Shown here: in pieces, positions 1 to 9,070 of the stretch
Numbering within the stretch: position 1 is the stretch's first letter
How the letters are laid out: each line of letters starts with the position of its first letter
Assembly: GCF_046719765.1 (NCBI RefSeq)
Contig: NZ_JABEBY010000010.1
Span: forward strand, 1 to 64,000
DNA length: 64,000 bases
Reading direction: 5' to 3'
DNA from: Halonotius sp046719765
Lineage (GTDB): Archaea; Halobacteriota; Halobacteria; Halobacteriales; Haloferacaceae
Notes under the pieces: generated by a model
The model's input: only the letters and a program-made list of their open reading frames with translations
The model's database searches: none
What the model was told of the DNA's origin: nothing
Program-made: the position numbers and the translations under genes

Positions 1-143
1 TCGTATCGGCATCCTCACCATGTCAGACTGCGATCTTGCTGCTACCGTTATCAGGAGAACGGACAACTAGCGATATTGCTCATCTGAATCTTCTCTAGTA
101 GCCCTTCGACATGCTTTTGCGACTGCCACGGGCACCGTCGGCC

Positions 144-1556
144 ATGACCGATCTCTCGCGTAGTGACCCGCTGGCGGCGGTCTCGCCGCTCGACGGGCGG
201 TACAGCCGCCGGACGGCCTCCCTCTCGCCGTACGCCAGCGAGTCCGGACTCATGCGCGCTCGCGTGCGTGTCGAAGCCGAATACCTGATCGCACTCGCCG
301 ATCTCGACGCCGTCGACCTCGATCTCACCGACGACGAGCGCGCCGCCGTCCGCGCGACCTACGAAGATTTCGACGGCGACGACGCCGAGTTGATCAAACA
401 GCTCGAAGTCGAGGGCGCGGCGGGCTACAGCGCGACCAACCACGACGTGAAGGCCGTCGAATACTTCCTCCGCGTTCGGCTCAGCGAGGCCGACGCCATT
501 GACGACGCCGAACGGCTCTACCCGTGGCTCCACTTCGGGCTCACCAGCGAGGACGTGAACAACCTCGCCCAGCGGCTGTTGGTCAAACCCGCAGTCGAGG
601 ACGTGTTGCTGCCGGAACTTCGGGAGATCCGCGACGAACTCACCGATCTCGCCCACGAACACCGCGATCTGTCGATGTTGGCACGGACGCACGGCCAGCC
701 GGCGACGCCGACGACGTTCGGCAAGGAGATGGCCGTCTACGCCGCCCGACTCGGGAAGACGATGGCACGGCTCACGCAGGCTAGCGACGACCTCGCGGGC
801 AAACTTGCCGGAGCCTCAGGCACCTATGCCGCCCACCACGCGGCGTTTCCGGATGTGGACTGGCAGGCGTTTTCGGAATCGTTTGTTACCGATCTCGGCC
901 TCGACCACACCGCGTTGACAACGCAGGTCAACCCCTGTGACGATCTGGCCGCGCTGTTCGACGCGGCCCGCGGCGTCAACAACGTCCTCATCGATCTCGA
1001 TCAGGATATGTGGCTCTACATCTCGGATCGCTATCTCGGCCAGCAAACCGTCGAGGGTGAAACCGGGTCGTCGACGATGCCCCACAAGGTCAACCCCATC
1101 GACTTCGAGAACAGCGAGGGCAACCTCTCGAAGGCGAACTCGGATCTCACCTTCCTCGCCGACTACGTGACGACCTCGCGGCTCCAGCGCGACCTCTCGG
1201 ATTCGACAGTCAAGCGCAACATCGGTGCGGCCTTCGGCCACTGCCTGATCGCCTACGGCAAGACGCAAGCGGGCCTTGGCAAGATCGTTCCCAACGAGGC
1301 GGTGATGACTGATGACCTCGAATCGACCCCCGAGATCATCGGCGAGGCCGTCCAGACGATCCTCCGCCGGGAGGGCGACACTGACGCCTACGAGCGGGTG
1401 AAGGAACTCACTCGCGGCAAGCAGGTCACGATTGAGGATTTCTATGAGCTCTTCGAATCACTTGATGTCGACGAGTCGGTTCAAGAAGAATTGCTCGTGC
1501 TGACGCCGACCGGCTACACTGGTGTTGCCAGCGACCTTGCCGACAGCACGGAGTAA
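144..1556 (+). CDS. purB: Adenylosuccinate lyase
   Basis: This enzyme makes two fumarate-releasing cuts in purine synthesis: SAICAR to AICAR, and adenylosuccinate to AMP. The 470-residue product shows the fumarase/aspartase superfamily hallmarks: TSEDVNN near residue 133, the histidine-bearing THGQPATP near 181, and the signature loop GSSTMPHKVNP near 308. The length is normal for the family. ATG 144 is chosen because MTDLSRSDPLAAVSPLDGRY matches the usual N-terminus; an in-frame ATG at 111 would add an uncharged, atypical extension. The gene stands alone, convergent with the stress-protein gene that follows. Confidence 0.97.
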   Translation: MTDLSRSDPLAAVSPLDGRYSRRTASLSPYASESGLMRARVRVEAEYLIALADLDAVDLDLTDDERAAVRATYEDFDGDDAELIKQLEVEGAAGYSATNHDVKAVEYFLRVRLSEADAIDDAERLYPWLHFGLTSEDVNNLAQRLLVKPAVEDVLLPELREIRDELTDLAHEHRDLSMLARTHGQPATPTTFGKEMAVYAARLGKTMARLTQASDDLAGKLAGASGTYAAHHAAFPDVDWQAFSESFVTDLGLDHTALTTQVNPCDDLAALFDAARGVNNVLIDLDQDMWLYISDRYLGQQTVEGETGSSTMPHKVNPIDFENSEGNLSKANSDLTFLADYVTTSRLQRDLSDSTVKRNIGAAFGHCLIAYGKTQAGLGKIVPNEAVMTDDLESTPEIIGEAVQTILRREGDTDAYERVKELTRGKQVTIEDFYELFESLDVDESVQEELLVLTPTGYTGVASDLADSTE

Positions 1557-1576
1557 GAAGCGAGCGCGCTCCAGTC

Positions 1577-2371
1577 TCAGGGGCTGTGGGCGTGGGCGAC
1601 GACAACCGGCGAGTCAGCATCCTGTTGCACGTCGGTTGAGGTTGAGCCGAAGACAAACCGCTCTAGGGGGCCGACCGTCGGCGCGCCCATCACCGTCAGG
1701 TCGTAGTACTCCGACTGCTCAATGATCGCATCAGCCGCTGACTCAGCCTCATAGAGCCACGTATCGGCACTCTCGAACTCACCCAGCGCGGTCGCCGCCG
1801 TCGCCAGGATCTGTTCGCCGCGCTCGCGGCTCGCCGCGCCGTCGGCTTCGACGACATGGAAGAGATCGATCGCGGCGTCGTTGGCGGCGGCGATCGCCCG
1901 CGCGGCTTCGACGGCCAGCTGGCTGTGACGGCCGCCGGCGATCGGCACGAGGATCGACGCCAGCGTCTCGACATCGCCGCGGTCGTCGACGGTGAGCACA
2001 TCCGTTCGGTCGGCCAGCCGCTCGGCGTCGGTACCGCGGAGCCCAGTCAGCAGCGATGGCCGCGACTCGCGTTCCATCACGAGTGCCGAGGGGTTTCGTC
2101 GATCGACCGCGGGTTCGACATCGCTTACCCCGGCAACGGCGGTGGCCGACTGGCTGTATGCGTCGCGGTGATCCGCCGGCAGTTGGATATCGTCGGCCGA
2201 GGGGGCGGTGGTCGACTCCGCGAGGAGCAGTTCGGTGTCCCGGACGGTCGCCATGGCGTGGGCGACCATCGCGCCACGCCGCGCGGCTGTCTCGTCGCTG
2301 ATGTGGCCGACAAGACATGGCCCGTGGCCCTCAGTTGCTGGTGTCGACCCGGCGTCGTTGACCGCGATCAT
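1577..2371 (-). CDS. Universal stress protein, two-domain
   Basis: This is a cytoplasmic UspA-superfamily protein of 264 residues. The C-terminal half (about 135-264) is a canonical Usp domain: it starts ILVPIAGGRHSQLAVEAA and ends with the nucleotide-binding pattern GAPTVGPLERFVFGSTS. The N-terminal half is a more divergent Usp-like domain (CLVGHISDETAARRGAMVAHA) without a clear glycine-rich loop. Tandem Usp domains of this kind are common in haloarchaea; the ligand and role are unknown. A TATA-like box about 25 nt upstream suggests a leaderless transcript. Confidence 0.85.
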   Translation of the reverse strand: MIAVNDAGSTPATEGHGPCLVGHISDETAARRGAMVAHAMATVRDTELLLAESTTAPSADDIQLPADHRDAYSQSATAVAGVSDVEPAVDRRNPSALVMERESRPSLLTGLRGTDAERLADRTDVLTVDDRGDVETLASILVPIAGGRHSQLAVEAARAIAAANDAAIDLFHVVEADGAASRERGEQILATAATALGEFESADTWLYEAESAADAIIEQSEYYDLTVMGAPTVGPLERFVFGSTSTDVQQDADSPVVVAHAHSP

Positions 2372-2393
2372 GCCTCACAGTGACGCCTGCTCG

Positions 2394-2402
2394 GATATAA
2401 AT
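2394..2402 (-). promoter_or_regulatory. TATA box for the stress-protein gene
   Basis: On the minus strand the sequence reads TTTATATCC about 23-31 nt upstream of the ATG at 2371. This is the normal archaeal TATA distance for a leaderless mRNA. The rest of the interval 2403-2528 shows nothing recognisable. Confidence 0.5.
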
Positions 2403-2528
2403 TCCACTGACCGTTCACGAGAAATGATGGTTTGCTAATAGATGTAGGGGCTGTGTACCACCCAGTGTGACTGTCAATTTGTGCAACAGTTCTGGCTTTA
2501 GATGGGCGTTCGATCAGCAAACAGCTTG

Positions 2529-4205
2529 TTATAACCACGTGCTTACGTATGGGCCATCCTGCGTGTACCCTAGCTTCTCGCGGTAATACTGCCGGACACC
2601 GATCCCGGAGATCACGCTGAGTTTGTTTAAGCCAGCGTCAGCCGCGAGCTCCTCAGCCGTTTCGAGCAGTCGCCGACCGTAGCCGTGGTGTTGCCAGTCG
2701 ACCTCGCCTGCCGGCTCGCCGATCCCGGCCTCGCTGCCGTAGACGTGGAGCTCCCGGACGATCGCCGCGTCCTGTAGCTCCCGGCGCACCGGGTCGTTCG
2801 GGAACCGCAGCCGGCAGAACCCGATGAGCAGGTCTTGTTCGGTATCCTCGTAGCTGATGAAGTGTTCGGTGCCGCCGCAGGCCTCGTAGGTCAGCACGTC
2901 GCGCTCGATATCCTCGGGGTTTGGGTCGGCCTCGTTCATCCCGACCTCGCGGGCGCGGATGTCCCGACACTCGATGCCGTTGTCGTCGGCGTACTGCTGG
3001 GCCAACTGCCGGAGATTCGACTTCCAGACGCCGGCATCGATGAAGTCAGCGGGGATGTCACGCTGGACGCGCTGGAGGCGGGTGTATTTCGGGATCAACC
3101 CCATGATCTCGCCGACGAGTTCGGCGGCCTCCTCGTTTTGGAGCGGGTCGTACTCGCCGCGTCGCCACATGTCGTAGGTGAGCGTATCGCGGACGACAAT
3201 GGTGGGATAGATCTTGAGATAATCCGGCTTGTAATCCGGGTTGGAGAACAGCTGCCGAAAATCCTCCAAGCACATCTCTTTGGTCATGCCAGGCTGGCCG
3301 GGCATCATGTGGAAGCCGACTTTGAACCCCGAATCCCGCAGCCGGCGGTTGGCGTCGATTGAGGCCTGGTTGCCGTGGCCGCGGTGCATTTCCCTATTTA
3401 TTCGCTCGTAGGTCGTCTGGACGCCGACCTCGACTTTCGTCCCGCCGAGATCGAGCATGCGGTCGATCTGTTCGGGATCACACCAGTCAGGCTTGGTCTC
3501 GAAGGTGGTGCCGATGTTGCGGATCTCGTTGGTCTCGTTTTCGGCGATCACATCTTCCAGATACTCGAATGCATACTCCTCGGGATCCTGCGCGAAACTC
3601 TCGCCCTCGGCGGCCGCTGGCTCGCTGTCGAGGTCGTAGTCGTTCAGTGCCTGCAGCGCGCGCTTGACGAACCACTCCTGGTAGTCGTGGCTTCGGGCGG
3701 TCATCGTCCCGCCCATCAGGATGAGTTCGACCTTGTCGACCGGGTGACCGATCGTTCGCAGCTGGTGGAGCCGGAGCGTGACCTGTCCGTAGGGGTCGTA
3801 GTCGTTCTGTTCGCCGCGAGCGGCGGCGGGCTCGTGGCCGGTGTAGCTCTGTGCGGAGTCGAACTCGCTGGCCGGGCCGCCGGGACAGTAGAGGCACTTC
3901 CCGTGGGGGCACATATGCGGGGAGGTCATGATCGCCACCGGCGAGACGCCGGAGGCCGTGCGTACCGGTTTGCGCTTGACGACCGACTTGACGGTGTCGC
4001 GGTGTTCCTGTGGGGCGTGTGCCAGTAGCTCGGTGTTTTTTGGAACCTTTGGCGCAGAATACTCCGAACAGACATCCAGCTTCGCGGATTCGAGGTCGTC
4101 GCGTTCGATCTCGCCGTCGATGATTCGGGCGACAAGCTCCTCGCAGGCCTGCTGGAACGCCGCGGATTCCTCGGTGGTCTCGCCGTCAGCGAGTTCAGAG
4201 CTCAC
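2529..4205 (-). CDS. elp3: tRNA U34 carboxymethyltransferase, Elp3 family
   Basis: Archaeal Elp3 is a stand-alone radical SAM/acetyltransferase that installs the cm5U-type modification at tRNA wobble uridine 34. The 558-residue product has the [4Fe-4S] cluster motif CPHGKCLYCPGG near residues 99-110, a radical SAM core including VEVGVQTTYERINREMHRGH, and a C-terminal GNAT domain (about 440-558) with HHGYGRRLLETAEELA as acetyl-CoA loop. The length matches the archaeal family. ATG 4205 gives the expected acidic N-terminus. It is transcribed in the same direction as its neighbours but with gaps of over 100 bp, so it is probably monocistronic. Confidence 0.96.
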   Translation of the reverse strand: MSSELADGETTEESAAFQQACEELVARIIDGEIERDDLESAKLDVCSEYSAPKVPKNTELLAHAPQEHRDTVKSVVKRKPVRTASGVSPVAIMTSPHMCPHGKCLYCPGGPASEFDSAQSYTGHEPAAARGEQNDYDPYGQVTLRLHQLRTIGHPVDKVELILMGGTMTARSHDYQEWFVKRALQALNDYDLDSEPAAAEGESFAQDPEEYAFEYLEDVIAENETNEIRNIGTTFETKPDWCDPEQIDRMLDLGGTKVEVGVQTTYERINREMHRGHGNQASIDANRRLRDSGFKVGFHMMPGQPGMTKEMCLEDFRQLFSNPDYKPDYLKIYPTIVVRDTLTYDMWRRGEYDPLQNEEAAELVGEIMGLIPKYTRLQRVQRDIPADFIDAGVWKSNLRQLAQQYADDNGIECRDIRAREVGMNEADPNPEDIERDVLTYEACGGTEHFISYEDTEQDLLIGFCRLRFPNDPVRRELQDAAIVRELHVYGSEAGIGEPAGEVDWQHHGYGRRLLETAEELAADAGLNKLSVISGIGVRQYYREKLGYTQDGPYVSTWL

Positions 4206-4311
4206 GGCAACACCTCCGATCGAACAGGTCGCATTACTGTGTCGTGGTCGCGTTTCGCGGTTAAGCGTGTCGCTCGGCGGACTCGTGCCATAGCTCGGTG
4301 ACCCATGCCGC

Positions 4312-4761
4312 CTACTCGGCAGCTTCGTCGGCCGCCTGCTTGATCACGAACACCGGCACTTCGGCTTTGTCGACAACACGCTCGGAGACGCTCCCGAGCG
4401 AGCGGAGCTTTTCGCGTGGTGTTTTGCCATCGGTGCCGATGACGATCACATCGATATCCTGCTCGTTGGATTCTTTGACGATCTCTTTGTCGGGTGTGCC
4501 GCGCCGGACAGTCGTTTCGACATCAAGTCCCTCCGCGGCGGCCGCGTCGGCGACCGCCTCAACGGCGGCTTCGGCATCAGCGGTCAACTCGGCGTCGACG
4601 CCCTCGCGGTCGCCGTCACCGGCGGCCTGTACCGAGCGGATGTCAACGACCGACAGCGCGCGCACGGTCGCGTCGTTGTCGGCGGCCAGCGTCAGGGCGT
4701 GCGGGAGCGTTCGCTGGATCGTCTCGCTGCCGTCGGTCGGCACCAGAATCGTCTCGTACAT
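4312..4761 (-). CDS. Universal stress protein (UspA)
   Basis: This single-domain Usp of 149 residues begins MYETILVPTDGSE, the classic opening of the family, and carries the ATP-binding pattern GTDGKTPREKLRSLGSVSERV near residues 110-130. ATG 4761 is preferred to the in-frame GTG two codons upstream. It is unrelated in operon terms to the larger Usp at 1577, and nothing in the sequence shows what stress it answers to. Confidence 0.92.
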   Translation of the reverse strand: MYETILVPTDGSETIQRTLPHALTLAADNDATVRALSVVDIRSVQAAGDGDREGVDAELTADAEAAVEAVADAAAAEGLDVETTVRRGTPDKEIVKESNEQDIDVIVIGTDGKTPREKLRSLGSVSERVVDKAEVPVFVIKQAADEAAE

Positions 4762-4836
4762 GCCCACTGCTACGGTGGGTGGCCGCTTAATTTCACCCCT
4801 TCAGTGGGCCGTCGGCGATGGGTAGTCGGCTGCGGC

Positions 4837-5829
4837 TCAGTTGAATTTGCTGCGGCCGGCACTCCCCGAAACCTCGGCGAGATCGGCGTACACATCGGCG
4901 ATGCGGTCACGGATATCCCGGCCGGCGACACGGGGATCGAAGCGATCCTTGTTCGGGGCCCACTCCACGTCGTTGAAGAACGTATCGCGGTGGTCGTCGA
5001 CGCCCTCCGGCGGGACGATCTCGTCGGTTTCCTCCCGGTAGAGGTCGAAGGCGGTACGGGTGTACTCGTACTGATACCGGGTGTCCTTGTTCACTTTGCA
5101 GATCCCATGTTCCAGCATCTCCTGTAGCTGGTCGGACTGGACGCCAGAAGAGCCATGCAGGACGAGCGGCGTATCGAGGCCGTGATCGCGGAGGGCGGTG
5201 CGGATTTCCTCGGTCAGATCGGGTTTGAGTTCGAGATCTTTCCCCTTGGCGACGCCGTGTTGGGTGCCGACCGAGATCGCCAGCAGATCACAGCCCGTGC
5301 GGTCGACGAACTCGACGGCCTGCTCGGGATCGGTGTAGAAGGCGTGCTCGGCGACGATCTCGTCTTCGACGCCTTTGATCTTCCCGAGTTCGGCCTCGAC
5401 GAGGATGTCGGCGTCGGCGTCGTCGATCATCTCGACGACCTGTTTGCTCCGGGCGACGTTTTCCGCGAAGGCCTCGTGGGAGGCGTCGATCATGATCGAG
5501 GAGGGGATCTCCAACTCGACCTGTCGTTGAATGGTGTTGAGGTCGGTCTGGTGATCCATGTTGAGGAAAACGCCGATATCGTACTGGGCGGCGATCCGTT
5601 CGATATAGTTGCCCATGACGCGCAGGCCCGCGATGGGATCGCCGTTGCCGGCGAACGTGCAAGCACCATTGCTCATCTGCAGGAGGAGGTCGGAGTCGGC
5701 TTGCGCCGCACCCTGAATCAGCCCGATCATCGTGTTCGGCTCGGCGATGTTGCTTGCGATCAACCCAAAGCCCGAATCGAGTGCATCGTCATAGACTGTT
5801 CCCAGTTCGGCTCCACCATAGAAGGTCAT
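4837..5829 (-). CDS. fba: Fructose-bisphosphate aldolase, class II
   Basis: This enzyme interconverts fructose 1,6-bisphosphate with dihydroxyacetone phosphate and glyceraldehyde 3-phosphate. The 330-residue product is a zinc-dependent class II aldolase: NMDHQTD near residue 87-94 carries a metal histidine, EAELGKIKGVEDE is the glycine-rich region, and VLHGSSGV near residue 225 carries another metal ligand. The length is usual for haloarchaeal Fba. It is divergent from the DUF433 gene, with about 109 bp between the starts. Confidence 0.95.
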   Translation of the reverse strand: MTFYGGAELGTVYDDALDSGFGLIASNIAEPNTMIGLIQGAAQADSDLLLQMSNGACTFAGNGDPIAGLRVMGNYIERIAAQYDIGVFLNMDHQTDLNTIQRQVELEIPSSIMIDASHEAFAENVARSKQVVEMIDDADADILVEAELGKIKGVEDEIVAEHAFYTDPEQAVEFVDRTGCDLLAISVGTQHGVAKGKDLELKPDLTEEIRTALRDHGLDTPLVLHGSSGVQSDQLQEMLEHGICKVNKDTRYQYEYTRTAFDLYREETDEIVPPEGVDDHRDTFFNDVEWAPNKDRFDPRVAGRDIRDRIADVYADLAEVSGSAGRSKFN

Positions 5830-5938
5830 GTCTACCGTGTTTCGCGTCGACTGAGATAAATCCCGCCGTCATTTGTCGCACACTCGCTGATGAGTTACCC
5901 GACAAAAATATAAATGACTCATGTGCCTACAGGACGGT

Positions 5939-6214
5939 ATGACGATCACCCGTGATGACGACGTACTCGGCGGGGAACCCCACATTCAGGGGACGCGGAT
6001 CGGGGTTCGACACATTGCTGAACGGGTGATCGAGAGCGATCGTTCGCCGGCCTACGTCGCCGATCAGTTCGATCTCCCACTCGCGGCTGTCTATGCGGCT
6101 CTTGCGTATTACTACGAGCACATCGACGAGATGCGTTCGCTTGATCGCACAAACGAGGCTGCGTTCGACCGCGTTCGTGAGGAATCGCTGAAGCCGAAAG
6201 AACCGATCCAGTGA
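5939..6214 (+). CDS. DUF433 antitoxin
   Basis: This 91-residue product is a DUF433 protein with the diagnostic segment GGEPHIQGTRIGVRHIAERV near residues 9-28, followed by a helix-turn-helix-like region (SPAYVADQFDLPLAAVYAALAYY). DUF433 proteins are usually the antitoxins of PIN-like DUF5615 toxins encoded directly downstream, as here. ATG 5939 is chosen over an ATG six codons earlier because MTITRDDDVLGG is the normal start. An A/T-rich run (aaaaatataaatgac) 12-30 nt upstream probably holds the TATA box. The gene looks intact although its toxin partner is broken. Confidence 0.85.
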   Translation: MTITRDDDVLGGEPHIQGTRIGVRHIAERVIESDRSPAYVADQFDLPLAAVYAALAYYYEHIDEMRSLDRTNEAAFDRVREESLKPKEPIQ

Positions 6215-6660
6215 CCGGGGGCAGCTCCGTCTGGATGAGCACGTCGGCCGCGTGCCTGAGCGATTGCTCCGCGAACGTGGCCACGAGGTTCGACAGGCGA
6301 AAGACGAGTTCGACGAGTACACCGACGACGCCGCACTCTTGGAGTGGTGTGCAACCAACGGTGTCGTACTGGTAACGAACAACGCAAAAGATTTCGAGCC
6401 GCTGGCCAGCAAGCGAGCGCATGCCGGCATCCTGCTCTACTACGACCAGAGCCTTCCAGAAACCGATCCAGAAGGACTCATACGGTTTGCTGTAGGAAGT
6501 TACCGTTCGACCGCCGCCCGGTGGGCGGTCGAGGCGGTAACCGTCTACAGTAAACAGTATCACACAAACGATTGACGAAGTGTTCACACAGTACGGAATG
6601 GCTGGCGTCGAGGACGAACTCGTCGATCTCGGTGAGTGGTGCGACTGGCTCAACGAGTGA
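6211..6660 (+). pseudogene. DUF5615 PIN-like toxin, disrupted
   Basis: Residues LDEHVGR, VTNNAKDF, HAGILLYYDQSLPETDPEGL and, after an interruption, DEVFTQYGMAGVEDELVDLGEW are in the order expected of a DUF5615 toxin (PIN-like RNase fold). The frame is broken at DPEGL by the 79-bp element at 6481-6559 plus a duplicated TCA. Removing 6481-6562 restores one frame through to TGA 6660. The 5' end is also abnormal. The conserved LDEHVGR lies in a frame with no ATG, GTG or TTG before GTG 6252, while GTG 6211, which overlaps the antitoxin stop as GTGA, is one base out of register. Two independent lesions make a functional toxin unlikely. Confidence 0.85.
6481..6559 (+). mobile_element. 79-bp MITE, copy 1 (in toxin gene)
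   Basis: The element runs from TACGGTTTGCTGTAG to CTACAGTAAACAGTA. Its ends form imperfect terminal inverted repeats, and a central palindrome CGACCGCC...GGCGGTCG forms a strong hairpin. It is flanked by direct TCA repeats (6478-6480 and 6560-6562), consistent with a 3-bp target duplication. Near-identical 79-bp copies lie at 38374 and 57901. It encodes no protein. No transposase gene is present in the window; the TNA-type target site would fit an IS5-like parent, which is inference. Confidence 0.88.
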
Positions 6661-6833
6661 AATATCGCCCGGAACACTAACGCCCAACCTCATCCAGCGG
6701 CGGCATGCCATGTCGGTCGGGAAACCCTCGTGCCGGGCGGCTGTCGTTGCGGCCGACAGCGGGCCGTCTGTCCCGTGCCTGGGTTCGCCGGACTGTCATC
6801 GCTCCCGAAATAGGATAGCTCGGCCGGGGACTT

Positions 6834-7124
6834 GTGGCACGTACCACAGCGTCGGTGCGCGCTCGGCTTACACCTTCCGCTGCCGTCGCCCGCGGGCGTG
6901 ACCAACTGTACCAAGCCGAAACACAGCCGCGTCGCCCCGAGACGGAGTACAGCGTTGTCGCTGCCGCCGCAGGCCTACTGGCCGTCTTTTCGGTGCTTCC
7001 GATTGCCGTGTTGACCGTCGGCGACGTTGACACCGGAACCGCCATCGCGGTGCTCATACTCGCCGCGCCGTTGTTGGCGCCGTTGGTCGGGGGGTTGCTG
7101 GTGAGCGGCTTGTCACGCATCTGA
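6834..7124 (+). CDS. Small membrane protein of unknown function
   Basis: This 96-residue product starts at GTG 6834. It has a basic N-terminal third (RTTASVRARLTPSAAVARGR) and then two hydrophobic segments, about residues 43-62 (VVAAAAGLLAVFSVLPIAVL) and 70-92 (AIAVLILAAPLLAPLVGGLL). The topology suggests a two-helix integral membrane protein. No family is recognised. The interval 6661-6833 before it holds no convincing gene. The start is uncertain because there is no ATG in frame. Confidence 0.55.
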   Translation: MARTTASVRARLTPSAAVARGRDQLYQAETQPRRPETEYSVVAAAAGLLAVFSVLPIAVLTVGDVDTGTAIAVLILAAPLLAPLVGGLLVSGLSRI

Positions 7125-7169
7125 TCGCAGCCAACGGGGTGTTGCAAACGCGCGTTTGAGTCTCCACCG

Positions 7170-7178
7170 CATATATAC
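7170..7178 (+). promoter_or_regulatory. TATA box for the AIM24-family gene
   Basis: CATATATAC is centred about 30 nt upstream of ATG 7205, the spacing expected for a leaderless haloarchaeal transcript. Confidence 0.6.
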
Positions 7179-7204
7179 GGCTCCTGTGACAACCGCCGGC
7201 TGTC

Positions 7205-7873
7205 ATGGAACTCGACGAGTTCACACAGGCCAATGCCCCGGAATCCGGCGGCGAGAGGTTCCAGTTGGAGAACAGCAAGCTGCTCGATATCACCGTCGAC
7301 GGCACCGTCATGGTCAAAGCCGGCACGATGGTCGCCTACACGGGCGAGATGACCTTCACCGGCAAATCCTCCGCCGAGGGCGGGATCACCGGCTTCGTCA
7401 AAGATGCCGTCTCCAGCGAGGGAACGCCGGTGATGGAGGCCGAAGGCTCGGGCCATCTCTACGTCGCCGAACAGGAAAAGAAGATCCAGGTGCTCGAACT
7501 CGACGCCGACGACGCCATCTCGGTCAACGGCAACGACATCCTTGCCTTCGAGTCCCGCGTTGACTACGAGATCAACACCGTCGGCGGGCTCTCGGAGGCG
7601 GTTGCCGGCGGGCTGACAAACGTCTACCTCAGCGGGCCGGGAACAGTCGCGTTGACGACCCACGGCGACCCGCTGGTGGCGACACCGCCGATCACGACCG
7701 ATCCCGACGCGACCGTCGCCTGGAGTACGAACCTCTCGCCGTCGATCGGTACCAACAAAACGATCGAGATCGGCCAGCAGTCCGGCGAATCGATCCAGAT
7801 GGAGTTCACGGGCTCGAAGGGCTTTGTCGTCGTCCAACCCTACGAGGAAGGCGGCCAGCCAGCCCAACAGTAG
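7205..7873 (+). CDS. AIM24 family protein
   Basis: This 222-residue product belongs to the AIM24/TIGR00266 family of beta-rich proteins named after a yeast mitochondrial factor. Seen in the sequence are LLDITVDGTVMVKAGTMVAY near residues 28-47, repeated glycine turns, and the tail IEIGQQSGESIQMEFTGSKG near residues 181-200. The archaeal function is unknown; no signal peptide or membrane segment is present. It is monocistronic, with its own TATA box. Confidence 0.88.
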   Translation: MELDEFTQANAPESGGERFQLENSKLLDITVDGTVMVKAGTMVAYTGEMTFTGKSSAEGGITGFVKDAVSSEGTPVMEAEGSGHLYVAEQEKKIQVLELDADDAISVNGNDILAFESRVDYEINTVGGLSEAVAGGLTNVYLSGPGTVALTTHGDPLVATPPITTDPDATVAWSTNLSPSIGTNKTIEIGQQSGESIQMEFTGSKGFVVVQPYEEGGQPAQQ

Positions 7874-7958
7874 CGACCCGCTGGCAGCCATCGACGACCG
7901 CGGGACGTTCACCAACAACCGAGACAGATCGACACACTGCGCCGTGAATCCGACCGAC

Positions 7959-7966
7959 TTATATAT
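7959..7966 (+). promoter_or_regulatory. TATA box for asd
   Basis: TTATATAT lies about 22-29 nt before ATG 7988, again a leaderless-type promoter. It also argues for the start at 7988 over an ATG 21 nt upstream. Confidence 0.6.
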
Positions 7967-7987
7967 GTGAGACGGCTTCGCACGGCA

Positions 7988-9031
7988 ATGACAGTATCAG
8001 TCGGGATTCTCGGTGCGACAGGCGCGGTTGGACAGCGATTTATTCAGCTGCTTGATGGGCATCCGACCTTTGAGATCGACGCACTCACCGCCAGCGAGTC
8101 GAGTGCGGGCAAACCGTATCGGGAGGCCGCCAAATGGCGCGCCGACTCGCCGATCCCCGAGGATATCGCCGGGATCGAGGTCGACACGACCCATCCCGAC
8201 GACGTTAGCGACGACATCGACCTGCTGTTTTCCTCGCTGCCCTCCGGCGTCGCCAGCGAGGTCGAACCCAAATTTTTGGAGGCGGGCTACGTCGTCTCCT
8301 CGAACTCCTCGAACGACCGCATGGCCGAGGACGTGCCGCTGACAATCCCGGAGATCAACCCCGATCACCTCGATCTGATCGAGGTACAGCGCGACAACCG
8401 CGGCTGGGATGGCGCGCTCATCAAAAATCCGAACTGCTCGACGATCACGATGGTGCCCACCCTTGCCGCACTCGATGAATCGTTCGGGCTCGACCGCGCG
8501 GACGTGACGACGCTACAGGCCGTCTCCGGGGCGGGCTACTCCGGGGTCACGTCGATGGAGATCATCGACAACGCGATCCCACATATCGGCGGCGAGGAGA
8601 ACAAGATGGAGACCGAATCCCGCAAGCTGCTTGGTTCGTTCGACGGCGCGGAGCTCTCCCTGCATGGCGCGAGCGTCAACGCCTCCTGTAACCGGATTCC
8701 GACGCTCGATGGCCATCTCGAAAGCGTTTTCGTCGATCTCGACGACGCACCGACGCCCGCCGAGGCCCGCGAGGCACTGGAGTCGTTCCCGGGTGTTGAC
8801 CTCCCAAGCGCGCCCGACCAACTCATTCATGTCTTCGGCGAGGATCAGCCCGACCGTCCGCAGCCACGGCTTGATCGGAACCGCGACAACGGGATGGCGA
8901 TCTCAGCCGGCGGCGTCCAGCCGACCGACACCGGGCTCAAATACAACTGTCTCGCCCACAACACGCTCCGCGGCGCGGCGGGTGCGAGCATCCTCAACGG
9001 CGAACTGTTGCTCGAAGACGGCTGGATCTGA
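7988..9031 (+). CDS. asd: Aspartate-semialdehyde dehydrogenase
   Basis: This enzyme reduces aspartyl phosphate to aspartate semialdehyde with NADPH, the branch point to threonine, methionine and lysine. The 347-residue product has the Rossmann loop GILGATGAVGQRF at residues 5-17, the catalytic cysteine in IKNPNCSTITMVPTL near residue 150, and the substrate-binding segment VNASCNRIP near 230. It matches the archaeal/fungal-type branch of the family in length. The TATA box at 7959 supports ATG 7988. Confidence 0.96.
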   Translation: MTVSVGILGATGAVGQRFIQLLDGHPTFEIDALTASESSAGKPYREAAKWRADSPIPEDIAGIEVDTTHPDDVSDDIDLLFSSLPSGVASEVEPKFLEAGYVVSSNSSNDRMAEDVPLTIPEINPDHLDLIEVQRDNRGWDGALIKNPNCSTITMVPTLAALDESFGLDRADVTTLQAVSGAGYSGVTSMEIIDNAIPHIGGEENKMETESRKLLGSFDGAELSLHGASVNASCNRIPTLDGHLESVFVDLDDAPTPAEAREALESFPGVDLPSAPDQLIHVFGEDQPDRPQPRLDRNRDNGMAISAGGVQPTDTGLKYNCLAHNTLRGAAGASILNGELLLEDGWI

Positions 9032-9070
9032 GAAGGGGATCGTCGGTTGACAGCAGCGAGTGGCTGTCAG

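Noticed and set aside
6677..7918. 413-residue minus-strand open frame opposite the AIM24-family gene
   Set aside because: Low-complexity Arg/Gly/Asp-rich translation with no family features; it is the antisense shadow of a well-supported gene, as often happens in high-G+C DNA.
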